Assembly: GCA_019973155.2 (NCBI GenBank) | Contig: BPQB01000125.1 | Span: 1-60,309 of the forward strand | Length of the DNA: 60,309 nt | Source of the DNA: Phanerochaete sordida | Lineage: Eukaryota; Basidiomycota; Agaricomycetes; Polyporales; Phanerochaetaceae | Direction of reading: 5' to 3' | Shown: piece after piece, positions 24,987 through 37,372 of the stretch | Layout: the number at the start of each line of letters is the position of its first letter | Numbering within the stretch: position 1 is the stretch's first letter | Made by a program: the position numbers and the translations under genes | The notes under the pieces: model-generated | Seen by the model: the letters and a program-made list of their open reading frames with translations, nothing else | What the model was told of the DNA's origin: nothing | Database searches by the model: none

Positions 24987-27900
24987 ATGGCGACCCGCGT
25001 TGACATTGAGGGACTGCTGGCAAAGCTGAACTTGAGTCAGAAGGTCAACCTCTTATCAGGTTTTGTGGGTACTCCTCGCTGATCCTTTCTGCGATGAGCA
25101 TCGATTACTCACCGATTTCGCCAGGGATGGTGGCATACCACAGCTGTACCAGAAGCAGGCATCCCCGCCATCCGAATGAGTGATGGTACGTAACATCCAT
25201 AGCCCGGAGTATCCTACCCCTAGAACATACTGAGATTGAACGCACTAGGCCCTAACGGTGTTCGTGGTACGAGGTGTACGCTGCATCTCCCGTTATCTCA
25301 CCACGATCCCGTGCTAATCTGAGCACGGCAGTCTTCAATGGTGTCCCGTCTAGCTGCTTCCCATCATCCACTGGGGTGGGCTCTTCTTTCGATATCGAGC
25401 TCGCCAGCGACATTGGCAAGGCACTTGCGGACGAGTGCCGTGCGAAAGGTGCGCTCATATGATCGGATGGTTTTACCAGCAAATTCCCTTATGGAGAGCA
25501 GGCTGCCATATTCTCCTGGGACCCACGGTTAATACGCAGCGGTCCCCTTTGGGAGGTCGGGGCTTTGAATCCTTTTCCGAGGATCCTCATCTCAACGGCA
25601 CCATTGCCGCTGCATACATCAATGGCCTCCAGTCCAAAGGCGTCTCTGCCACCATCAAGCATTTTGTCGCTAATGACCAAGAGTTCGAACGGTCCGTTCG
25701 GTGGCTTTGTTGCTGTACATAACCGCAGAGCTAACATTTTGTCGTCATAAAGCTTCTCCATCAACAGTGAAGTCAGCGAGAGGGCGCTGAGGGAGATCTA
25801 TCTGAAGCCCTTCCAAATCGCGATCAAGGATGCGGACCCCTGGGCATTAATGACAGCGTATGCGGTGAACCCCCATGTGATGTACACGATGATCTCACCG
25901 AGATATGCAGCTATAACCGCTTGAACGGTATTCACTGCTCGGAGAACAAATGGCTACTGGACGGTATCCTCAGGAAGGTACGTGATCTTCTGTGTGTGCG
26001 CGCTTTACCCGTGCTCACGCGAGACTCTAGGAATGGGGTTACAAAGGCCTCGTCATGAGCGACTGGACCGGCACCTATAGTACCGTTGAGAGCATTCAGG
26101 CTGGCATGGATTTGGAAATGCCGTACGTAGCTCTCTATCGTTGAGTGAAGCGACTCATGCTGATTCGTCCTCTCCAGTGGCCCTACCGTCATGCGGGGCA
26201 ATGCGGTCGTCAGGGCCATTGTCGCTCAGAAGCTGTTCCCTGAGGATATCGACGCTCGAGTCAGGAAGGTTAGTCTCGAGATTCTCACCATGCGCTCGCG
26301 TGCTGATCCCTGCCTAGATTCTCGAGATGCTTCAGCGTGCTTATGACTCCGGTATCACGTTCGATGCCCCGGAGCAGTCTCTGGACACCGCTGAAGTTCG
26401 CAGTCTTCTTCGCAAAGCGGCAGCGGACGCCATAGTCCTTCTGAAGAACGAGAAGAGCATCCTTCCCATCGGACGTGACGTCGGCAAGATTGCTGTCATC
26501 GGCCCCAACGCCAAGCAGGCTGTGACCTCCGGCGGCGGCTCCGCTTCCCTCCTCTCAACGTACACCGTCTCACCGCTGGAAGGCATCGCCGCGGCCGCGA
26601 AGGAGATTGGCGCAGAAGTCGAGTTCTCGGTCGGGACGCTCTCGCACCAGTATCTTCCACCAATCGACCCGTATATCTTGCACAATGGCAAGAAGGGTGC
26701 TTTCTTCGAGTTCTGGAACCAGAGTCCCACCGATGATTGGCTTTCTACGACTCCTGACTTCTCAAAGACGGTCCCGCCTGCCGTGTGGAGCACTTCGACC
26801 AACTCGGCGAAGTGCTTCCTGGCCGATGGCATCGTATGCAGTTCTTGTCTCCAACCTGAACAGGGTCTCATGCCATCTTCTTCAGGACGACACCAAGGTC
26901 GACGAAATATGCTGGCTGAGGGTAAGTTCGTCGTCCCGTAGCAGCCATCGCAAGGAGTTTATGGTCTCTGTAGTTCACGACAACCTTCACACCTGACGAA
27001 GATGGCGACTGGGAGGTCGGCATGAACATCGCTGGCCGGGGCAATCTTTTCATCGACGAGAAGCTCATCATCGACCTCAGCGTCAACCCGAAGCAGGGCG
27101 ACTCCTTCTTCGGCCTCGGCACCGTCGATGTCCGCACCGTCATGAAGGGACTCGAGGCTGGGACGCAGCACAAGGTCGAAGTTCGCTTATCCAACCAAGA
27201 GTTCATCGGCAGGGGCGCACCGTTTACGACCAGGGGTGGACTTCGCATCGGCGCTATCCGTCAGATCGACCCAGAAGAAGGCCTCAAGCAGGCCGTAGAT
27301 CTTGCGAAGAAGTCTGACGGTGAGTGTTCTCGACATCCTTCCAGCGGTATAGCTTATCCCGCCTCACAGTCACTATCCTGGTTATCGGCTTGAACAACGA
27401 GTAAGTGTGGCAAATTCCTCCTTATTATATACGTGCTCAACTTGTTGTGTGTAGCTGGGAGAGCGAGGGTTATGATCGAGAAAATCTCGAGTATGTCCGT
27501 CGTCCACTCACGAGTATACGGATGCTGATTCATTCCGTAGCCTTCCTGGTCTGACGAACCGCCTTGTTACCGAGGTGCTCGCCGCCAACCCCAAGACCAT
27601 CGTTGTCAACCAGTCTGGGACGCCTGTCGAGATGCCTTGGCTGAGCGATGCGCACACTCTTCTCCAGGTCCGTATATCTCTGCCTTTTAATGACAGGAAT
27701 AGCTGTATTCACATCCAATCCTCGTAGGCATTCTACGGAGGGAACGAAGTAGGCAACGGTATGGCAGACGTCATTTTCGGCAAAGTCAATCCCTCTGGCA
27801 AGCTTGCCCTCACATTCCCGTAGGTCAACATAACTCAGCTTCTTGATGTTGTTATTGACGTTTGCAATTCACAGAAAACGTCTTGAAGACAATCCGTCGT

Positions 27901-28265
27901 ATCCGTCTTTCGGCGACAAGCCTCAGGTTCATGGGAACATTGTCTACAATGAGGTGAGATTCCCAAATGACGGGTGAACGATCTCGTAGTGAATCTTCAA
28001 AAGGGTATCTTTGTCGGATACCGCGGATACGAAGTCAGGAAGCTGGCACCCCTCTTTCCATTCGGCTATGGGCTGTCGTACACCACCTTCGACTACTCTG
28101 CGCTCGAAGTCTCTTCCGTATCCGAGGACGGGAAGTTTACAGTATCGTTCACCGTCAAGAATACGGGCGACGTGGACGGGCGGGAGGTCGTACAAGTCTA
28201 CATCGCCGACCCTGAAAGTTCCCTCCCGCGGCCTGTCAAGGAACTGAAGGGATTCGTGAAGGTCG

Positions 28266-28274
28266 GACTCAAGG
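28266..28274 (+). repeat. Left 9 bp target-site duplication
   Basis: GACTCAAGG, repeated exactly at 32061-32069. Nine-bp duplications are typical of Mutator-like elements. Confidence 0.9.
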
Positions 28275-28320
28275 ACTTGACGCTAACGTCCCACCCCGTT
28301 TGCATCGGTTTCAAACTCCG
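28275..28320 (+). repeat. Left 46 bp terminal inverted repeat
   Basis: It starts ACTTGACGCTAACGTCCCAC and is an exact reverse complement of 32015-32060. Confidence 0.95.
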
Positions 28321-28512
28321 TTGTGATGGCGCGTCTTTCTCACGCCCTCTGCGTCGGGCGGCGCACCCGCTGAACGCTGTAATATGCTCTGTACTTACGC
28401 CATCAAAATGTAAGAAAATGTGAATAGAAATTTACTTACACCCATCAATCCTGCACCAAGTTGCGTGCAGGACGAGAGCGATGATTTTTTCAACCCTCCA
28501 TACCCCCAGACC

Positions 28513-31500
28513 ATGCCACAATGCAACAAATGCGGTACAGACAAGCCCGAGTCGGCGTTCGAGAAGCGCTCCCGTAACACCAAGCACGGCATGAAGGGCG
28601 AGCTCAGCGCCAAGTGCACCGATTGCTCTGCGCGGGAAAAGGAGACACGCCAGCAGAAGAAGCGTCCCCGTTCCGCCCACGGCGATGCATCCTCCGCCAC
28701 GCCAGCCGAGGCCATCCCGCTATCTCAGTTCCTTGACGAGATGATGGCCGTCATCGACCTCCCGAACCTTCGTCTCAAGCGCTGCGTCGATACCAGCTCA
28801 ATGCTGCCGAGCCTGGTACCCGAGGACTTCGATAGGCTGGATCTAGAGCAGCGGGTTAAGCACTTGGCGAGTCTACTGGGAGACAGGGCTTCCATTCACT
28901 GGACGTGAGTACATCATTGTTATGGAATGATGCGACAGTGCCGACAGAACCTTCCCAGACCTGAGGGCGAGAGAGAGCTCAAGAGAAAGGCGGACGATGG
29001 CGGTGCCGGCTTCAAATTCACCTGTGCACAGTCCTGTACCCGTGTGCATAAGCCTAAGATGCCAAGACTCGAGGGAGAGGCTCGAGACAGAGACCGGAAG
29101 CCGCGGTTCAACTGCAAGGGCTTTCTGTACATCAACGCCACGAAGACATCTCCGCTTATGACCATCACCATGCGGCATGATGAGCGGCATCGGAAGTACG
29201 TGAACATAGAACTTCCGGATCAGTGGAAGGACTACATCGAGGAGCACGCGCTGTCTCGGACAGCCGGTGATGTACGTGACCTTGTTCTGATTTCTGCCCT
29301 TTACACTCATACCTCGATAGATTTGGAGGCATATCGAGCGTGAAGAGCTGAAGAAGCGCTCCGTGACGGACGACCCGATACCGTTCAAGTCATCCGCCGT
29401 GTACTACTACTGGCATACTGTCACAGAACAAGCCTGGAAGTTTGCGAAGGATCCGTTCGAGTCTGCGCGTGCGTTCCTCACCGAGAAGGGCGTCGAGAAC
29501 TCCGTGGAAGTTCTGGAAATAGAAGATGTGCCGGGAACGAAGGCCCTTGCGTTCCAGATCACGGATTTCATGTCAGAATGGGCGGAACACACGCAGGAGC
29601 TGGGAATGGACTCGACGTGTGAGTATTTCCCCTGATTGCAAGCTAATCTGGCTGATCCGCGAGGCAGGGAACACAAACTCAGCCAACTTTGAGCTCTTTG
29701 CCGCCGTTGCAGGGGCGGAGGGCTCTGGGATTCCGCTCGCGTTCCTCATGATCCAAAGCAGCAAAGAAGCGGCTGAAGGAGCGAAGGAGCAGCTCATTAC
29801 CTCCTTCCTCTCCCAGCTGAAAGCGCGCGGCGTGAACCCAGAGTACACGCTGTCAGATAAGGACTGGTCAGAAATAAATGCGATGAACGCAGTCTGGCCG
29901 AAAGCGAAGCACCTCCTTTGCTTTTGGCACGTTCTTCGCGCGCTGAAGAAGCGGCTAGCGAAGAACAAAGAGCGGCCGTCGAAGTACGACGCGGAAGCCG
30001 CCCATAGGGAATTCTATTTCATTTCCCCTACGTTCGTGCCCATTGCGCAGCAATCTGAGCCGGTACGCACATGCTGCCCTCCCGCTACATCATACGCTCA
30101 CGCTGCTCCCTGTCTGCAGCTTGATCCGCCGCCAGTAGACCCTGTAAGACGAGTCCGCCTTCTCATCAAGGGCCGGCCCTCTGTCATCACGCGCGCACTT
30201 CCCAAAATCCGATTGAAGGGGCCTAAGCCGCCTAGCCCTGAGGACGACGCCACACCACCTCCAGAAGACTTCGACCTCGAGAGAGAGGCAGCTGGACTGG
30301 GTGCAGAAGTGCAGGGTTCAGACGACGAGGGTTCGGAGGACGAGGGGAATCATTGGACGGGGCGGCAGCGCATGGCGGCGGACGATCTGGACGCGTATGG
30401 AATACCCGATGCCCTTGATGATGACAGCTACGACTGCGCATACGAAGACGACGAATTCGACGCAGATGACCTTCGGCGTCAGGTGGACGGCGTCGCGTGC
30501 GATCCCGAGACCGATTCGGACGAGCCTGGCGAAGACCTCGACGGTTCGCAGCCGGACAGCCCTCCCACGACCCCTCCCTCATCTACCCCCCGCGCAAAGG
30601 CCAGGGAATACATTTTCTGCCCACCTGTACACCGCCTCCCCATTCTTCGCCTCATCGCAAAGCACGCCTCGCAGCACCCTCTGCTTCCCGAGCGCCATGG
30701 CGAAGCGCGCACCTCTTGGCTCATACACACGGACGCCGTGCAAGAGATGTATCAACACTGCGAGGCGAACCGCCTGGCCGACGTGTGGGCGTACCTGTGG
30801 AACAACTGGTACCAGCCGTCCAGATGGCGCCTGTGGGCTCGCTCAACGCATGCGGTGAGTATCTCATGCCATCGAACAACGATGATGGTCGAGGCACTAT
30901 GGCGCAACATCAAAAGACTCACCCTCCACATGTACAACCGCCCTTCGCTCGACCTCGCGACCTGGGCGATCGTAACGAAGACCATCCCTCCTTACCGCTC
31001 CACCCTTTCCCGCCTCCTCGCCGCCTCTCGCCTCGGGTATTCGGGCCAACTTACCTCGATGCAGAAGGCGTTCAAGCGTAGCTGGAAGCGGCTGCTAAAG
31101 GTTCCGCAGACCGGCAAGTATGTCACCAGCGTCGAGACGTGGACCTGCGACTGCGGGTCCCAGAAGTACCATGCATACCTCCTATGCAAGCACCTCGTAC
31201 AAGCAGCAGGGCCAATGCCTGCTTCTTGGTGGCTCCAAGCGACGCGCTATCACGTTCCCCCGTTCTACACGGTGCCTATCGATGGCGCGGTCGCAGATGC
31301 GCCCGAGTCCAAACGCTCGCGCGCATGGCTCGCGCGCATGGACGCAGACGCCCGCTCCTCGTCAGTCGAGAGCGACGACGACCGCATGGACGTAGAGGCC
31401 TCAACGGTGCGTCCTGTGTTCGTTCTCATTACCTGCATCTGGCTAACATACTGTTCCTTACCTCAGATATTGTCTTCCCCGAGCAAGCCGCCGCCCACCG

Positions 31501-31848
31501 GCCCTGATGGTTTGCTGCGCACTACTGCTGGGGATGGTGCTGGATTTGAGGTATGTCCACTGTCTTGTCCCGCAATTCTTCGTCGCTTACTCGGCTGTAT
31601 GCTAGCTTGATGACCACAACCTCGTCAGAGTGCAACGGTTCACAGCTGCACTCCGTCAGGCCGCGGACATCATTGATGACCAATGGCAGAAGGATCCACA
31701 CTCTCGGTTCGTCGAGAACGCCATGCGCTCCCTCCACCATGTGCCTCGCTTCGTCTCCGACGTGAACCTGCACCTTCAACGGCGAACTCTCCCCGTCACT
31801 AATAGTAGGATCGGCACTACTATGATTGGGTATCTGCACGACGACTGA
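28513..31848 (+). CDS. MULE transposase with SWIM zinc finger
   Basis: The transposase of the MULE element. Exons are 28513-28904, 28959-29271, 29321-29618, 29668-30062, 30120-31406, 31467-31550 and 31606-31848. The sum is 3,012 nt, giving 1,003 aa with no internal stop. The N-terminus is a Cys-rich probable zinc motif (CNKCG and CTDCS). The MULE catalytic domain has MDSTWNTN (Asp; the codon is split by an intron) and SDKDWSEINAM (Asp), then LLCFWHVLRALKK. An acidic Asp/Glu-rich insert (about 30290-30570) separates this from TMMVEALWRNIK, the likely Glu region. A SWIM finger TCDCGSQKYHAYLLCKH follows at about 31143-31193. The ATG at 28513 is the first in frame. It appears intact. Confidence 0.9.
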
Positions 31849-32014
31849 CCGTGTAATTATTGATATTTATCGTTCAATTATACGATAGAAATATGTACTG
31901 TATGTCGTGCCATCATACTACTCAATACGAGCCCTCAGAGTCCGTCAACACGACGACGCGAGACTTAGCGGCACGCGCAGGCGAGCCCGACGCGCGTCGG
32001 CGCAAGCGCTCGCG

Positions 32015-32060
32015 CGGAGTTTGAAACCGATGCAAACGGGGTGGGACGTTAGCGTCAAGT
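32015..32060 (-). repeat. Right 46 bp terminal inverted repeat
   Basis: The exact reverse complement of 28275-28320. Confidence 0.95.
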
Positions 32061-32069
32061 GACTCAAGG
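32061..32069 (+). repeat. Right 9 bp target-site duplication
   Basis: GACTCAAGG, the copy of 28266-28274. It encodes the resumed beta-glucosidase frame. Confidence 0.9.
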
Positions 32070-32487
32070 CAGGGGAAAGCAGCAAGGTCTCAGTGAATCT
32101 TGACAAGTACGCCATCAGCTTCTACGATGAGCGCAAGGGTGCATGGGTAGCAGAGGGAGGCAAGTTCACTGTGCTTGTTGCTGCTTCTTCAGCGGATGTG
32201 AGGTTGTCGGGGGAGGTTGAACTCAAGAAGAGCTTTTATTGGGAGGGCTTGTAGGATATTCGTACATCGCACCAACGGAATAAATAAGCACGCTTCGCCG
32301 TCCAACTGACGCTGTCGTCAGATTTTTGGGGCGTGCCCATACGTGCAGGTCATCATGGTCGCTGGATGGGCCAGAATTTTCGAACGCGTGTGACGGAGTG
32401 TTACGTAACAGCGTGACACGAATTCACGGAGAGTCCGCGCACGCGCTTAGCTGAGGACATTTACCAGCTTGCGCACAACTCACTGCA

Positions 32488-34605
32488 ATGGCTGAACCAC
32501 AGGCTATGTACGCTCAGGACGAGGTTCGTCAGCATTCGGTTACATGACTGTACGATCTTCTGAACTTACCATGCCGCAGTATGGCCGTCCATTCATTATC
32601 CTTCGTGAACAAGCCAGAAAGACGCGAAGTCACGGTATCGAGGCCATCAAGGTATGTGTCGCCCAAGATCACCTGTGGACGTGTCTAAACCTCCCTGCGC
32701 CATCCAACAGTCTCATATCCTTGCGGCAAGGACAGTCTCGAACATAATACGGACATCGCTTGGCCCAAGAGGTGAACACGAACTGCGCAATCCGGTCTTG
32801 CGTGCGCTCATTGGCGCTTTGCCTAGGTCTTGACAAGATTCTCATCTCCCCTGACGGCGAGATCACCGTGACGAACGATGGCGCGACTATTCTGGGACAG
32901 ATGGAGGTTGACCACCAAATTGCTAAGTTGCTCGTGCAGCTGTCGAAGAGTCAGGACGATGAGATTGGTGACGGTACAACTGGTGTCGTTGGTGAGTCCC
33001 TCAGACATTCTTCTGTGCGCGCGCATGTTCAGCGTTGCTTTACCAAGTCCTTGCTGGCGCACTCCTGGAACAAAGTGAAGCTCTTCTCGACCGCGGCATC
33101 CACCCCATCCGGATAGCAGATGGCTTCGACCGTGCTTGTGCTGTCGCAGTCGAGCACTTGGACAAGATCTCCGACACCGTTCCGTTCAGCCTGGAGAGCA
33201 CTGAGAACCTGTTCAAGACCGCCATGACTTCGCTCGGTAGCAAAATGTGCGTGAGTTGGCGCCTCACAGTTGGTCGTGCTGACACGCTGGTAATGCAGTG
33301 TCTCGAAGGAGCACCAGCAGTTCGCGCGTATCGCCGTCGAGGCCGTCCTCGCCGTCGCGGATCTTGAACGCAAGGACGTGCCTTTCGACCTCATCAAGGT
33401 CGAGGGCAAGGTCGGCGGCTCGCTCGCTGACACGACCCTCATCAAGGGTGTGCTCGTGGACAAGGACATGTCGCACCCGCAAATGCCGCACAGTGTCAAG
33501 GACGCGAAGATTGCCATCCTCACCTGCCCGTTCGAGCCGCCACGCCCCAAGACCAAGCACAAACTTGACATCACGAGCGTGGAGGAGTACAAGAAGCTGC
33601 GTGAGTACGAAAAGGAGAAGTTCGAGGACATGATCAAGCGTGTCAAGGACACTGGCGCGAACCTCGTCATCTGCCAGTGGGGCTTTGACGATGAGGCGAA
33701 TCACTTGCTCATGCAGAATGAGCTCCCTGCTGTGCGGTGGGTTGGTGGCCCGGAGATCGAGGTCAGTAGAACACACCTCGTATATGCCGTTTATTTACAT
33801 TTGACCCCAATAGCTTATCGCCATCGCTACCCAAGGTCGCATTGTCCCCCGCTTCGAGGATCTGACACCAGAGAAGCTGGGTTACGCGGGTGTCGTCCGT
33901 GAGGTCACGTTTGGTACTACGCGCGACAAGATGCTGGTCATCGAGGAGTGCGCCAACGCTCGGACAGTGACCGTCTTCGTCCGTGGTAGCAACAAGATGG
34001 TTCGTCCATGCGGCATTAACCTACTGAAATCCTGTCTGACCTCCCTGTAGATCGTTGACGAGGCTAAGCGTGCCCTCCACGACTCTCTGTGCGCTGTCCG
34101 CAACCTCATCGTCGACAACCGTGTCGTCTACGGTGGTGGCTCTGCCGAGATCAGCTGCTCGCTTGCCGTCGGCAAGGCTGCAGACGAGATCCCGAGCATC
34201 GAGCAGTACGCCATGCGCGCGTTCGCTTCTGCCCTCGACTCTGTGCCCCTTGCGCTCGCGGAGAACAGCGGTCTGTCGCCCATCGAGACGCTGGCGGAGG
34301 TCAAGAGCAGGCAGGTCCAGGAGGGCAAGTCGTCGCTGGGTATTGACTGCCTCAGCAAGGGCAACAGCGGTGAGTATATGCTGTGGTCCTTGTTGTGGAA
34401 CAGATGACTAACGGCGACCCTAGACATGAAGGAGCAGTTCGTCTTCGACCCACTGATCTCGAAGAGGCAGCAGTTCCTCCTCGCGACGCAGCTCGTCAGG
34501 GCGATCCTGAAAATTGGTATGTCTCTGAGAGCTTGTAGTTGAATGCGACTAACGGTGCACTTCCCCGCAGACGATGTCATCATTGCCGGTGAATCTGAGG
34601 AATAG
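32488..34605 (+). CDS. CCT5: Chaperonin TRiC/CCT subunit epsilon
   Basis: One of eight subunits of the cytosolic CCT chaperonin that folds actin, tubulin and WD proteins. The ATG is at 32488 ([12 protein letters not shown]) and the stop at 34603-34605. About ten exons are separated by 50-60 nt introns. The equatorial domain has TSLGPRGLDK (across an intron), VTNDGATIL and [12 protein letters not shown]. The apical domain and the returning equatorial half end with [20 protein letters not shown]. The GDGTT ATP-binding motif is intact. Epsilon identity rests on overall sequence such as [16 protein letters not shown] and [14 protein letters not shown] stretches. No anomaly was seen. Confidence 0.95.
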
Positions 34606-35006
34606 ATGCTAGCATTTTGTAGAAATAGTACAATGGTATAATAAGCTACCCAACGTCATACTTCTGATTGAACATGTGTGCGGTTGTGGATTTGTCTCCT
34701 CGCACGGCGCACAAGCACCCCGATCGCGATTCTTGAGCGCATCCTACATGCTCTTCACCACCTAGTTGTGCACCTCTTGCCCTATCAACGCGTCCGCCGC
34801 TCGCCGTCGTCGGCCGTACCGCCATGACACCACCCGACGGAATATTTCTGACAGATCAGATGTCCCGTCCCTGACGGCGTCCATATTACAGCACGCTCCC
34901 GCCTAGGCGGGAACGCTGAAACGACCTCCGCGCACGCTGCCCACGCCCTCCCACTTCTCCTTCTTGACTATCCTTCCACCTCGACCAGCTCCGCACCTCG
35001 AGTACC
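34606..35006. other. Intergenic
   Basis: The CCT5 3' region and the promoter of the CRAL-TRIO gene. Nothing else is supported. Confidence 0.4.
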
Positions 35007-36255
35007 ATGTCAGAGACGATCGTAGCGACGCAGGCCGCGCCCGTCCCGAGCCTTGCGACCGCAAAGCCCGCGGGCGAGGGCCTCACGCCCGCACAGCAGA
35101 AGCTCGCCGCGGACGTGCTCGCGCACTTTGCGCGGGAGGACTACGCGCTGCCCGTGAAGGAGGGCGAGAAGGCGCTCACGGACGAGGAGAAGTTCTGGCT
35201 GGTGCGTGTCTGCGCTGCGTCCGCCGCGTTGGCAGAGGCCCGGGACTCACGCCCCGCCAGACGTACGAGTGCATCCTCAGGTGCGCGCGCCGCTGATGCA
35301 TGGCGGGCAAGGGCTGAGCATGCGCACGCAGGTACTGCCGCGCGACGAAGTGGGGCACGGCACAGCAGACGGTCAAGCGGCTCGAGGAGACCCTGCAGTG
35401 GCGCCGCGAGTTTGGGCTGTACGACGAACGCTTCACGCCTGAGCATGTCGAGCCCGAGGTACGTTTGCTCGCGCTGTCCAACATGCGCACTGTCCTGACA
35501 GTCGTGGCAGGCTCTGACGGGCAAGATCGTCGCGTACGGCTTCGACGTCGACGGCCGCCCCGCGCTGTACCTCTGCCCGAGCCGCCAGAACACGGAGGAG
35601 AGCCCGCGGCAGGTCGAGTTCACGGTGTTCATGCTCGAGCGATGCATCGACCTCATGGGTCCGGGCGTAGAGTGCGTACGCACAATTTCATTTTGGTTAC
35701 ACGAAGTTGACAGATGTACAGATCTATTGCGCTCATGGTCGACTACGGCCAGAAGTCGCCCAAGAGCCCGTCCCTGGGCATGGCGCGCACGGTACGCCCC
35801 CCACATTCGTCACTGGACGCCCCAGCCCCCTCGCTGACGCGCCGCAGGTGCTCAACATCCTGCAGTCGCACTACCCCGAGCGGCTCGGGCGCGCGCTGAT
35901 CATCAACGTGCCGTGGGTGCTCAACGCGTTCTACAAGCTCATCACGCCGCTCATCGACCCGGTCACGCGCGACAAGATGCGCTTCAACCCGAAGACGGTG
36001 CAGGACGGGCTCTTCGCCGCGCCCGCCGTCTGGGCCGCGTTCGGCGGCGCCGTCGACTTCCGCTACGACCACGCGGCGTACTGGCCGCACCTCGTCGCGC
36101 TCGCCGCCGCGCGGCGCGCGGCGCAGATGGCGCGCTGGCGCGAGCTGGGTGGGAAGGTCGGGGTAAGGGAGTGGGAGATTAGGCAGGGGGAGGAGCCCGT
36201 GGTGGAGGAGAAGCCGGCGGAGGCGGCGGCTGCGGCGGAGAAGGCCTCGTCGTAG
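35007..36255 (+). CDS. CRAL-TRIO (Sec14-like) lipid-transfer protein
   Basis: A Sec14-superfamily protein that would bind phosphatidylinositol or another hydrophobic ligand and act in membrane trafficking. The ATG is at 35007 and the stop at 36253-36255. The N-terminal CRAL-TRIO-N helix region includes YCRATKW, ETLQWRREFG and HVEPE. The lipid-binding lobe has GFDVDGRPALYL, MVDYGQKS and VLNILQSHYPERLGRALIINVPW, the latter being the most conserved Sec14 segment. The gene has six or so exons with short introns. The C-terminal tail is Glu/Ala-rich. Lipid specificity cannot be told. Confidence 0.93.
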
Positions 36256-36440
36256 AGCTGTGTGCGGCGGACTTGACGCTTTGTTTCATCTAGATTGGAC
36301 CGCTTCGGATCGTATAGCTTCTTGACTGATGCAAGGTGCCCATAGACATCGAACTCTTCCCCGTGCATCATCGGTTGAGCGGCTCTTCGCTTCTACTCAG
36401 GTTCGTAGCTTGTTGGGCAGACCGCCAACGCGGTGTTGTG

Positions 36441-37372
36441 CTAGCCGCGCATCATGCGGACGGTCTGCATGTCGGGCATGCACGATTTCTCTTCCATGAA
36501 GTACTTGACGATGTCCCGGGCATCACAGCCCACCGCTGTGCGCAGCATCTCCTGGCTGACCGCGATCCTGTCCTCCAGCCTTCTCTTCTTGTGCCCCCGC
36601 CTCGCCACCACGGCCTCGTCCTGCCTCTGCCTCTTCCCCTTCACCACGCCCTGTGCCGTTCCCTCCGCCCCCTTCTCTGCATCCGTGGCCATCGCAGGGT
36701 TCGCGTCCGGCTCGATGAGCATCTTGACGAGCGGCAGGTTCTTGCGGCGGACGGCCGCGAGGACGGCGATGCCGCCCTTGCACGCGGGCGACGCGCCGTG
36801 CGCGAGCAGGAACTGCACGAGCGGCACGAAGCCCGCGGCGACCGCGCGCGTGAGCGCGTAGCCGTCCCAGCAGTTCGCGTTCGGGCGCGGCATGCGCGGG
36901 TGCGCGAAGAGGTAGCGCAGGAAGGGCAGCGGGCGGTCGTGTGCGCCCCACGGGCGCGTCGACCGCGGCGAGAGCGGGCGGAAGAGCCGTCGGGGGAGCT
37001 CGATCGTCCCCGCGGTGTCGGGCGCGGCGCGTGTGTACTCTGGGAGGCGGAAGAGGGCGTCAAGCACGGGCTGGGTGCAGACGGGGTATCGCAGGATGCG
37101 GGTTATGAGGGCGCCGCCGGGCTTGACGAGGCCTTGGTCGTCTGCATGACGCGCGAGGAGGTATTCGGCGGTCACAGACGAGGGAGCGTTCCTGCACACG
37201 GAGTAGAGGTGTTTGCAGGTGTGGGGAAACTGGTGCCAGGCCGAGAAGATGAAGACCTCGTAGAGCAGCTATCGGTGCACCTGGTCAGACGGGGAGAAGT
37301 AGAAGGAGAGCGGACACGCACTTCGACCGGGAGCGACTGCAGAGAGTGTGCAGTGTGCAGGCCTGCGTCCAT
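36441..37372 (-). CDS. F-box-like protein with ankyrin-like repeats
   Basis: Two exons on the minus strand, 37372-37322 and 37268-36441, joined by a 53 nt intron; 292 aa. The N-terminus LQSLPVELLYEVFIFS reads as an F-box-like helix, followed by a second conserved strip (AWHQFPHTCKHLYSVC). The middle has ankyrin-like units (LTRAVAAGFVPLVQFLLAHGAS and LAAVRRKNLPLVKMLI) and a third near VKYFMEE. A Lys/Arg-rich stretch (KGKRQRQD, RGHKKRRL) may be a nuclear signal. The gene is more G/C-rich than its flanks. It is a candidate SCF substrate adaptor, but that is inferred. Confidence 0.75.

Larger units (their letters stand above)
28275..32060 (+). mobile_element. Mutator-like (MULE) DNA transposon, autonomous-looking
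   Basis: A 3,786 bp element with perfect 46 bp terminal inverted repeats at 28275-28320 and 32015-32060, flanked by a perfect 9 bp target duplication. It contains one intact transposase gene in sense with the interrupted beta-glucosidase. Weak similarity between the ends continues inside the perfect repeats. Identical repeats and duplication, and an open gene, indicate recent insertion. Confidence 0.93.
24987..32254 (+). pseudogene. GH3 beta-glucosidase, interrupted by a MULE
   Basis: A glycoside hydrolase family 3 enzyme cleaving beta-glucosides such as cellobiose. It has no signal peptide, so it is probably intracellular. About 17 exons run from 24987 to 28265, and the last coding part resumes after the transposon and ends at 32254. 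Frame-checked early exons are 24987-25064, 25125-25185, 25249-25275, 25332-25448, 25502-25691, 25753-25857, 25911-25977 and 26031-26122. The TIM-barrel half has WWHTTAVP, GPNGVRGTRFFNGVP and the nucleophile region [11 protein letters not shown]14-like insert follows, around ADGIDDTKVDEICW to RGGLRIGAI. The fibronectin III-like C-terminal domain is cut at VGLK in 28266-28274. The last 61 codons and stop lie after 32060. Read into the element, the protein would end at 28421-28423 with a foreign tail. Confidence 0.92.
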
